NCBI GenBank assembly: GCA_009760855.2
Contig: WPIO01000006.1
Coordinates: forward strand, 8,565,001-8,629,000
Length of the DNA stretch: 64,000 bases
Direction of reading: 5' to 3'
DNA from: Cristatella mucedo
Lineage: Eukaryota > Bryozoa > Phylactolaemata > Cristatellidae
Shown one piece after another: positions 20,602-28,048 of this stretch. The notes under the pieces were generated by a model. The model saw only the letters and a list, made by a program, of their open reading frames with translations. It was not told the origin of the DNA and did not search any database. How positions within the stretch are numbered: the first letter of the stretch is position 1; every line of letters begins with the position of its first letter. The translations under genes and the position numbers were made by a program.

Positions 20602-21207
20602 GGTAGCTATGCCAGAATTGGTCATGGTAGGATAACTGGTGGAAAATATCATGGTTCCGGTGTACTTGACAAGATTATTGATGGTGTTGGAAAAGCAGCG
20701 CCTGTGCTTACTGGACTTACTGGACTGAGCATGAACATTGGTAACAAAGGTATTGAAATGCATCAAGCTAGAAAATTAGTTGAATTACAAACAATGAAAG
20801 AGAAGATTGACCAGTAGTATGCTAATAAACGTAGAGACATTGATGATAAAGCTGAAGAGGAAAGAAGAATGAAAGAACATGAGTATGAACTTGAGAAGCG
20901 AAAGAAAGCGAAAGAACAAGATTATGATAGCAAGCTTAAAGAAATTGATCTTGAGATAAAACAAGCAATGCTTGACAAACTTAAACAAAAAAACAAAAAG
21001 AAATACAAGGCAAAGATGGAGGATTCTGAGACAGAGGATTATTCAGAAACGTTAAAAGAAAATGATCCTAAGGCATACAAAGAAATAGAAAGAGTTATAA
21101 GAGAAAAATCCACTGTTCCTGCTATTATGCCTGCTCCAAGAGCTGATGGATATGGAGGATACATGAAAAAAATTGGTGCTGGTTTATACATTCAGAATAA
21201 GAAATAA
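20599..21207 (+). pseudogene. Coiled-coil core-like protein, one stop
   Basis: One frame of 202 codons with TAG 20,815-20,817. Gly-rich start (HGRITGGKYHGSG), a hydrophobic helix (APVLTGLTGLSMNIG), then a long Lys/Glu/Arg coiled coil (about residues 75-150), an acidic patch and a basic tail (GGYMKKIGAGLYIQNKK). Charge and placement between pentons and the major capsid gene suggest an internal or DNA-binding virion protein. No family is recognised. Confidence 0.5.
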
Positions 21208-21234
21208 ATTTTTACTTTTTTATATACAGAAGAA

Positions 21235-22754
21235 ATGGCAAGTGCACCGATTGACTCGATACTCGAATTAGATGATCCTAGTTTTCCTATTTATAAGATT
21301 AAAGATGATTAATACAGAGAGTTTTATCAGAGTAATGGAAATGAGACTGCTAGTATTGCAAATAAACTAGTTACATTTTCTGTTCCTGGAGAACAACAAC
21401 TTTGTTATGTGCTGTCAGATGATTATCTACTGATTGAAGGACAATTACAAGTTCAAACAGCTGCTGGTGGAAACTTTGCAGCGCCTGCTAGAACTCTTGC
21501 TGCTTGACTTGTTAACAATGCTGGAGCATGGTTGTTTAGTTCGATGAGAATCAGACTTGGTGCTGAAGAAATAGAAAGCTATTCATTGAAAGAAGGCCCC
21601 AGAAGTGTATCAACTCTTATTGGACACCTTACATATCCAAATGATTACAACCAAATAGAAGGACCTGCAACTGGATGAAAGAAAGATGAAGCAAATTCAT
21701 TTGATGATCTGTATACAGGTAGCAGTTCTTATGTCTGTCCAAATGCCTCTGCAGCACCTTCTAGTAATATTGGTTTTGCTGACAGAAAAGGTCTTTCGAG
21801 TGTTTTATCGGATAATGCAGGAACTTTTAGTATCTCACTCCCACTTTCAAGATTGTCTGTATTTTGTGCAGATATGAATAAGATTCTTTATAATATCCCA
21901 TTTACGCTTGAGATGACGAGAGTTGGCAGAAGTGACTTTGATGCTATTATGACTGGTGCATCAGGAGCTGCGGCTAATACTAATTCGATTACATCTAGGG
22001 GTGTTGCTGGGGCTGCTAATGAAGGGCTTTGGAATGCATTTAAGATTAATTTGTCAAAATGAGGCTAATGGTTCCTTGTGTTACTCCTATAGAAAGCATT
22101 CAAAGAGCACTTGCAGATGTATCAAGTGAGAGAGCAAAGAAAATTAGATTTAATTACAGAGTCAGACGTTATGAAAATATGACACTAACTACAGTCAAAC
22201 AAGGTCTAAAATATACCAGAACTCTATCTGTGCAAAATACTATTGAAAAAGTTAGGTGGTTGATTGTTGCGGCACAAAACACAAACAAATATAATGATTA
22301 TACTAGAAATCCTTGTACCTAAAATCATTGTGATATTAAAAATGTGACTGTGCTTGCTAATGATTCAAAACAATATCCGACTGTTGCTAAAAGTAGTTAC
22401 CCGAAAGACGGCAAGTGTTCTACGGCATATTTAGATTTTACTCAATTCAGAAAGCAGTATCTTGGATTAAATGAAATTACAGAGCCAGTTGGTGTAACTT
22501 TCCCCGAATGGCTAATGCTATATCCAATTCATGTTGTTGATCTCCAATACAATAATGAACCTTTAAGAATCACTTCAAAATTTGATGTAAGCACTGAGTT
22601 TAACCCTCAAATACCAAATGCCAATCCTGCTACAAACATTATGATTCATTATTTAACTATCTGTGAGAACACTGCTGAACTTACTTCTGATGGTAATGGT
22701 TCACCATTTACCTGCAGTAAAGGAACATTTGTTTACGATGGAACTGACATTTAA
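21235..22754 (+). pseudogene. Major capsid protein (double jelly-roll type), broken
   Basis: About 506 codons starting MASAPIDSILELDDPSFPIY, after TATATACAGAAGAA. In-frame stops lie at 21,310 (TAA), 21,505 (TGA) and 21,676 (TGA), with a frameshift near 22,055 and TAA 22,320-22,322. Length, beta-rich content, a central LPLSRLSVFCADMNKILYN block and the last segment with YPIHVVDLQYNNEPLRI match the layout of Polinton double jelly-roll capsid proteins. Gene order (pentons, core, capsid) supports it. The call rests on pattern and context, and a structure prediction would settle it. Confidence 0.78.
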
Positions 22755-22776
22755 AAAAATTTAAACCAGAAATATA

Positions 22777-23398
22777 ATGAATAAATTTGATTTTGTGCAA
22801 GGCTCAGATGAGTGGAAAAAATCGCTGTCTTTGAATATTGGAGGCTCAGAGGTTTACTCAATGCTTGGAAATGACCTTGTATTTGGAGATCAGATGGAAA
22901 TTGATATAGAACTAATTGCTAACAGAAAATAAAAAAATACATTGCTAATAATTCTAGTATAAGATTTCCACCAATGTTGTTTGGTAAAGTATTTGAAACT
23001 ATTGCTGCAAAATTTTAGAAATGAAACTAAAAGTAAAACTTGATAATGCGAATGATTGTTTTAGTAGTGATGGCGTATACAGATATTCTCCTGGTGGAAT
23101 AATAGACATCAGTACTCTAGTTGAAATAAAATGCTTATGGAGCAGGAATATTATTGATGACTTTATACCAAAACAATATCATGCACAATGCTTATTAAGT
23201 TTACCTGTTTTAAAACTTAGTGAATGCTTTTACTCTGAGTTTGAGATTTTTGTTTCTGGGTTGAATTGTGAAGAACCTCCGTCAGATTATGTAGCAGCTA
23301 GAAATGTAAGAATTCATAATACTGATTTGGATATGCCAATTAGAGAACCAATTTTAATGTTATTACTTAAAGATGAACAGTATTTTGATTTTGTTTAA
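22777..23398 (+). pseudogene. YqaJ/lambda-exonuclease-like nuclease, broken
   Basis: It opens at ATG 22,777 (AATATAATG) with VQGSDEWKKSLSLNIGGSEV, the N-terminal signature of YqaJ-type viral recombinases. The frame closes at 22,930, continues in another frame through PPMLFGKVFETIAAKF, and shifts again to an open 125-codon stretch from 23,021. That stretch has the catalytic series SSDG (Asp17), VEIKC (Glu35-x-Lys37) and the downstream PKQYHAQ glutamine. Such 5'-3' exonucleases pair with annealases in viral recombination or end processing. No annealase is visible nearby. Confidence 0.75.
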
Positions 23399-23404
23399 TA
23401 TTAT

Positions 23405-23603
23405 AAGCAAATATGGCAGATTTAATAATAAGAAAGCAAACGGTTATGATATAAAGTCTTATATAAGAAGATGTTTGATTCAAGTAGTAGAAGAACATGA
23501 CCCTTGTAGATTTGCTAGAATAGTTCCTATTGTTAAAGAAGTGCTAGATAGATCGAAGATTTTAATTTGTAACTATATAGATGAGTCGACATCATTGCAA
23601 TGA
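23405..23603 (+). CDS. Small hypothetical protein, about 60 aa
   Basis: Open frame ending at TGA 23,601-23,603 and containing RRCLIQVVEEHDPCRFARIV. An ATG at 23,413 is in a different frame, so either the start lies upstream in the nuclease tail (23,373) or a slip has occurred. Helical, no family. It overlaps the start of fibre D by 23 bases. Confidence 0.4.
23574..23583 (+). promoter_or_regulatory. TATAG start motif
   Basis: TATATAGATG, with the ATG at 23,581 opening fibre D. Confidence 0.55.
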
Positions 23604-24438
23604 CTACGTGAGTAGAATAAATGGTTATATACTATCAGATCTTGATGCAAATGGAAATAGAATTATTTATATGAGAGATCCTGTGAATGATGGCGATGCT
23701 GAAACAAAATCATATGCTGATGCTAATTGTATTGTAAATAGTAGTACTTCTATTAATATGCAGAATAGACCAGTTAAAAATCTTGCTCCAGGAGTTAACT
23801 CAACAAATGCTGTTAATGTAAGTCAATTATCTAATTATGTTAAACAATCTGGAGATACAATGACTGGAGATTTAAATATGAATAGTTTTGCTATTACTTC
23901 TACATACTGGAATTCTAGTGTTACTACACCAACAGTTCTTCCTGATGATTTCTGTGTTACTTATGGAGGATTGAAGCGAGATGTTTTATTAAAAAATTCT
24001 TCTGCTAAAACAAATTTGAATATGAATAATAGCTATATAATTAATGTTGCTGAACCTGTTAATTCTTCAGATGCTGCAACAAAGTCATAAGTTAAAAGAA
24101 CTGTTAAAAAAATAACAGAAGTCGTTGTACTTACATTTAATCCTAGAGCGATGAATTCTATTATTAATATTTCTACTGCATACTCTTGGCAAAATGAGAA
24201 TAGTCCACCTATTATAATACTTAGTGCTATGGTAGTTGGATCGTCTAATTGTATACAATTAAGACCTAGCAGCGATACGACAATACTATATGGAGATATA
24301 CGCGCTACAAATACTTAACCAACTGGTATAGATTTTAAGTATTACGCTTATTTTAATAGATTGCCTGCTGATTATTATTATACTGATATCCTAGGAAATA
24401 TGAAAGTTAATCTTCTAGTTTCTTACATTAGTACCTGA
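23581..24438 (+). pseudogene. Fibre-like protein D, two stops
   Basis: One frame of 285 codons with TAA 24,088-24,090 and TAA 24,316-24,318. Tail-fibre-like repeats in order: INGYILSDLDANGNRIIYM, DPVNDGDAETKSYAD, NRPVKNLAPGVNSTNAVN, SGDTMTGDLNMNSFAIT, then NMNNSYIINVAEPVNSSDA. A beta-rich C-terminal head (from about residue 180) is unlike those of A-C. The N-terminal module is nearly interchangeable with that of fibre C on the opposite strand 9 kb away. Confidence 0.78.
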
Positions 24439-24875
24439 GAAGTAAAAATGGATGAGTAATACAATTAATTCTTTTAATTTAGTTGCTTTGCGCTTACCTT
24501 TTACTAATAGGAATAGATTTGCGATGTGCATTATTGATCTGTGTTCTAAACAATGATGAATACAGAACAACTCGGAACACCTTTTTAAAAGTGTTTCTTT
24601 GCTAAGCAGTATGTCTTTGCAGGTCATTGTTTAGAATATTTATTCCTTGCATAAGAACAGTCTGCACAAATGATCATTTTGTTGTTTCTTAAAATACCAC
24701 AATTGAATTCTGTTTCTGTACTATCTAAATCACAGATATCGCGACGCATTTCATACTTTAACTTTGGCCTTCCTTTAACCTTTTTGCAGGCTGGATGACC
24801 TGACTCTAAATATTCAAGTTCGCTAAGCGATGTCGAACAAGTATCACAAAATATTTCTAAACTATAGAATGTCAT
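24415..24875 (-). pseudogene. Cys-rich small protein(s), minus strand
   Basis: The upstream frame (24,624-24,875) has a zinc-binding look: FCDTC near the start, single Cys residues in the middle and MIICADC near the end. A second frame (24,415-24,627) begins by overlap at the first stop and could be its continuation after a slip, or a separate ORF. No family is named. The minus-strand ATG (24,873-24,875) lies two bases beyond the plus-strand integrase ATG, so the two genes are head to head and overlapping. Confidence 0.45.
24863..24871 (+). promoter_or_regulatory. TATAG start motif of the integrase
   Basis: TATAGAATG. It selects ATG 24,869 over an earlier in-frame ATG at 24,830. Confidence 0.55.
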
Positions 24876-25702
24876 TTTTAACTCTAAATGAAAGAAAAAA
24901 GGGAGGGAAATTTAATCCAGACTCTGATAGAAGTCAGATATTCAAGCCAAGGCCAAAAGTAATTCCAAATGGTTTCTTTGATGCAGCTAAACCTAATGAA
25001 AGTCAGCAAGCAGACATTTTATATATGCCAAATAATTCCGGATACAAATATGCTTTGAGTGTTATTGATGTTGCTAGCAGATATAAAGACTCGAGACCAC
25101 TTAAAAGAAAGTCTTCTAAAGAAGTAACACAAGCTATAACTGATATTTACACAAAAAGCTTATTGAAATGGACAAAAAAGATAATAGTAGATCCTGGATC
25201 TGAGTTTAAAGGAGAATTCATGAAAGAAATGAAAAGACATGAAACACAAATTATAGAAGCTAGTAGTAAAAAGAGTGTTGCACTTGTTGAAAGAATGAAT
25301 AGAACTGTAGCAGAAAAAGCATTTATTGCACAATATGAAAAGGAATCAGAAAACATTAATAATGGAGATTTCACTAGAAATAAAGAATGGATTTATTATT
25401 TACCAAAGATTATTGATTATCTAAATAATAGCGTTACAAGAATAATTGGTGAAGAACCTGCAAAAGCGATAAAAAAAGAATCTGTAAAATTAAATATTCC
25501 AAAATATCATAGAAAAGTTGGAGAACAGGAAAAATTATTAGAACTTGGAAAAACTGTTAGATATTTACTAGAGCCTGGTGAAGGAGAAGATAAAAAAAGA
25601 AGAAGAACTACAGATCCGATATGGAGCTTGACTAAACATACTATTGTTAGAATAATGGTATTGAAAAAACAACCGGTTAGATTTTTCATTAATGATGTTT
25701 AA
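24869..25702 (+). CDS. int: Retroviral-type (rve) integrase
   Basis: 277 residues, uninterrupted. Catalytic acids are Asp49 (QADILYMP), Asp108 (IIVDPGSEFKGEF) and Glu141 (VERMNRTVAEKAF). A C-terminal SH3-like tail contains TTDPIWSLTKHTIVRIM. It catalyses insertion of the element with a short target duplication. The N-terminal HHCC zinc domain is absent from this frame. The D-to-E spacing of 32 residues is a little short for the family. The start is chosen by the TATAG motif, and a 13-residue longer form from 24,830 is possible. Confidence 0.94.
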   Translation: MSFLTLNERKKGGKFNPDSDRSQIFKPRPKVIPNGFFDAAKPNESQQADILYMPNNSGYKYALSVIDVASRYKDSRPLKRKSSKEVTQAITDIYTKSLLKWTKKIIVDPGSEFKGEFMKEMKRHETQIIEASSKKSVALVERMNRTVAEKAFIAQYEKESENINNGDFTRNKEWIYYLPKIIDYLNNSVTRIIGEEPAKAIKKESVKLNIPKYHRKVGEQEKLLELGKTVRYLLEPGEGEDKKRRRTTDPIWSLTKHTIVRIMVLKKQPVRFFINDV

Positions 25703-25733
25703 AAAAGTTTTGCTAGAGAGGAGTTGCAAGTGA

Positions 25734-26110
25734 TTAAACAGGACCAATTTCTGTTTGTGAACGTCGTTCTATAAGATCCTCAAACTCTTCTTTTGTAACT
25801 ACTTCATCAAATAAAGCATCTGTTATTTTTGAAATAAACTGTGTGTTAGAATCAAGAGTAAATCTTTTTCTTTTATCAATTTCAACTAAAACACCGTCAA
25901 CTGCCATAAGCATTGCTGTTAGTGCTGAGAAATCTGAGACTGAATTAGTTAGTTCAGGATGTGCATGAACATGTGTTGTAGAAACTGTAACTCCTAAAGC
26001 TACTACTATATTTACGATTGTAATTATATATCTCACTCTTGTTAAATTTGTTAGACATGATCTAACTTTAATGTTATACTCAACTACCTCATCATATCTT
26101 TGAAGAATAC
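25734..26110 (-). CDS. Small membrane protein, 100 aa or longer
   Basis: An open frame whose core is a hydrophobic segment (YIITIVNIVVALGVTVS) followed by a helical acidic tail ending RRSQTEIGPV at 25,734. The frame opens with GTG at 26,036 and stays open upstream to about 26,130 without an ATG, so the start may be lost. A TATAGG lies at about 26,135 on the minus strand. Function unknown, probably a single-pass membrane protein. Confidence 0.45.
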
Positions 26111-26216
26111 AATTTTTTCTTAGATCTGCCGTTTACCTATAATTATTTAAATTTTTAATTTCCTTGCACACACTATTTTAATTATATTTAAGTTATTTTT
26201 TTTAAATACCATTACA

Positions 26217-26624
26217 TTAACGTATATGAGAAGAAAATGTTGCTTTCTGCAAATAAATATTAAAAGCATCTTCCTCAGTAAGTTCGAATCCTTCTGGCAT
26301 ATCAACAACTAAATCGGTTTTATCTTTCATATCAATTAAAAATGGGTTTGGATTTGAATTAATTAAAATTTTAGAACTAATATAAATAATTTAATTAATT
26401 ATAATCAACCAAAAGTGAGTAGTAGCTAATTTATGTTTTCTATATATACTAAAGCCCCTTTCAATTCTAAAATCACACTTTCCTTTCAATAAATCTCTAG
26501 CAAGTAAACATAAAATTAAACAAGCTCCAATTATTTTTCTACGAGAAAGCGCTATTTCTATAACTTCTAGAGTTTTCTTAATTTTACCTCCTAGTTTTTG
26601 TAAAGACAAATAATAACTATTCAT
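26217..26624 (-). pseudogene. Small hypothetical protein, frameshifted
   Basis: Open from ATG 26,624 (MNSYYLSLQKLGGKIKKTLE) for 77 codons with a hydrophobic Cys/Leu stretch (IIGACLILCLLARDLL), closing at 26,391. A second frame to TAA 26,217 (DMKDKTDLVVDMPEGFEL) looks coding and may be its tail. It is the first gene inside the right terminal repeat, on the minus strand. Confidence 0.4.
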
Positions 26625-26644
26625 AAAAAAGATTCAATTTTATA

Positions 26645-26937
26645 CTCACGCCGTGAAAATGAATTTATTTCAGATAAATATCTTTCTTTAAATAAATTTA
26701 GAAACTCTGAAAAAATGTACTAAAATATATAATAACTAAGTTTTTGGAATATAGTGAGTAGTCTATTGTTTTCCATTGCGCAGAAGCAACACCTGTTGGA
26801 GTAGGATTTGATTTTTATTTTTCGGACACTGACACTCGGGAGGGCCACTTCAAAAGGAGACCGAGCGACGCGAGGTTGAATTTGGAAGTGTGCTCGAGTG
26901 AGGGTCAGGAGGCGAAATGGAAAAATCACATACTACT
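26645..26937 (-). repeat. Polinton right terminal inverted repeat
   Basis: Reverse complement of the left arm. The outer end reads AGTAGTATGTGATTTTTCC (minus strand), one AGT unit more than the left, and the inner end reads TTCACGGCGTGAG. The two arms give similar spurious open frames, which is what first exposes the inversion. Confidence 0.93.
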
Positions 26938-26944
26938 GACCATG
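26938..26944. repeat. Polinton target-site duplication, right copy
   Basis: gaccatg, identical to 5,537-5,543. It is followed directly by resumed LINE sequence. Confidence 0.8.
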
Positions 26945-27215
26945 ACTTTATTGTGTTTGCAACCCAAGGACTGGAACTCGCTCGCGACTGACTTCACGGC
27001 CCCGCTGACTTGACATTTAAATACGTGCCTGCTTCTCGCAGCATTTGCTTCGTCGGCGTGAACCGCCCTCTATGTTCTCATGCATGGAGAAACCATGCTT
27101 GAAAACACTAACCTTCGTTTGCAGATATCTCAAGTGCATATACAGAGATTAAATTCTATTAGGATGCCATACAAATATTAATTCATTATTATTATTGCTA
27201 TTATTATTAGCAATT
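26938..27215 (+). mobile_element. LINE fragment, right of the Polinton insertion
   Basis: It continues the LINE broken at 5,543. It starts at the equivalent of 39,290, passes a block resembling the ORF2 end (ggaactcgctcgcgactgact), the 3' UTR with its agattaaattct hairpin, and ends in (ATT)n at about 27,183-27,212. Confidence 0.85.
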
Positions 27216-27911
27216 GCTTCAGATGGAGACTCTGATTCTTGCTTTAGATGGATCTTTGAGTGGGATGTAAAACTAATAATAATGACTTGTACTCGTCGCC
27301 TTAAAAGGATCTTTATCCGGGTGCTTCGTCACTCGTCTCGTCTAAGCTCTATGTATTGGCTAGTTTATGCCGATATTGAAGAAGAGCTTTCGAGCGGTGC
27401 TCCTAATGATGACTCTGACTCTCCCAAACCAGGAAAGCCAATCGTTAAAAATATGCGAACCTGGCCTTGTGCTCGGCGCACCTCTAACACGTTGAGCTGA
27501 CTCCGCTACTGGAAGAGGTCGGCTTTTCGTTTTTTTTTAAGCTGTATTATTTACGTGGCGGACAAGCTAGTTAAGTCTACTGGGGGCTTCAGGATCGGTC
27601 TCTTCGTCTTAGTAGAGTCAGCGGAAGTACAAGAAAACTAAAAACTTATATCGTTCCTCTCCCTTTTAGCTCCCTCAAATTCTGAGTCGGTCCTATAGGG
27701 TACGGGTTAAACGCCTTCATGGTCACCCGGTTGATGCATTTCGAATACAAGACCCGCCAACGGATGCCAGTTTTCTGGAGGCTGCTTAACAGCGACGACC
27801 TCCGGATGTTAACCGTAGAGCGGCGTCCATACTGCTTGAGCTAGTCCAGCAAGTCGGTTGGTCGGACGCGGTCGGTTCGTCAGTGGGGCCATGTGAACAT
27901 TATATAAATAA
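27216..27911. other. Unassigned
   Basis: Contains a 101-codon open frame (27,195-27,500) with an acidic SSGAPNDDSDSPKPGKP stretch but no known domain. The remainder is GC-richer than its surroundings. It could be a fragment of another mobile element. Confidence 0.3.
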
Positions 27912-28010
27912 TATTAGCTTCTTTAACGGCCTCATTTGAATGGCGGCGGAAGAACCTTGACGGCAATCGCCGCCTCATGCTGTTGGCGATAAAGGATCGT
28001 CCACATCGCG
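27912..28010 (-). repeat. SINE fragment truncated near the hAT insertion
   Basis: Minus-strand body of the SINE family at 2.4 and 44.3 kb (cctcattt..ggcggaagaaccttgacggcaatc). Its tRNA-like head is missing shortly before the hAT terminus at 28,049. Confidence 0.6.
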
Positions 28011-28048
28011 GTATATTGCTCTCATTTGGTTATCAGCTTCTTCTGGTC

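Larger units (their letters stand above)
5544..26937. mobile_element. Polinton/Maverick (adintovirus-like) DNA element
   Basis: A 21.4 kb AT-rich element bounded by matching inverted termini and a target duplication inside a LINE. It encodes the family's hallmark set: protein-primed PolB next to the left terminus, retroviral-type integrase near the right terminus, adenain-like protease and capsid proteins. Genes run on both strands and are very tightly packed. Most carry stops or frameshifts, so the copy is a fossil. Unusual cargo (fibres, PLA2-like domain, YqaJ-like nuclease, HNH-AP2) and the absence of a visible packaging ATPase set it apart. Confidence 0.95.

Noticed and set aside
5814-24438. 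Alternative genetic code or stop read-through in the Polinton
   Set aside because: All three stop codons appear inside genes, and frameshifts accompany them, so decay explains the pattern better. Intact genes end in ordinary stops.
24830-24868. Earlier integrase start at 24,830
   Set aside because: The extra 13 residues lie before the TATAG-ATG signal at 24,863-24,871 and overlap the start of the divergent gene. The later ATG fits the element's rule.
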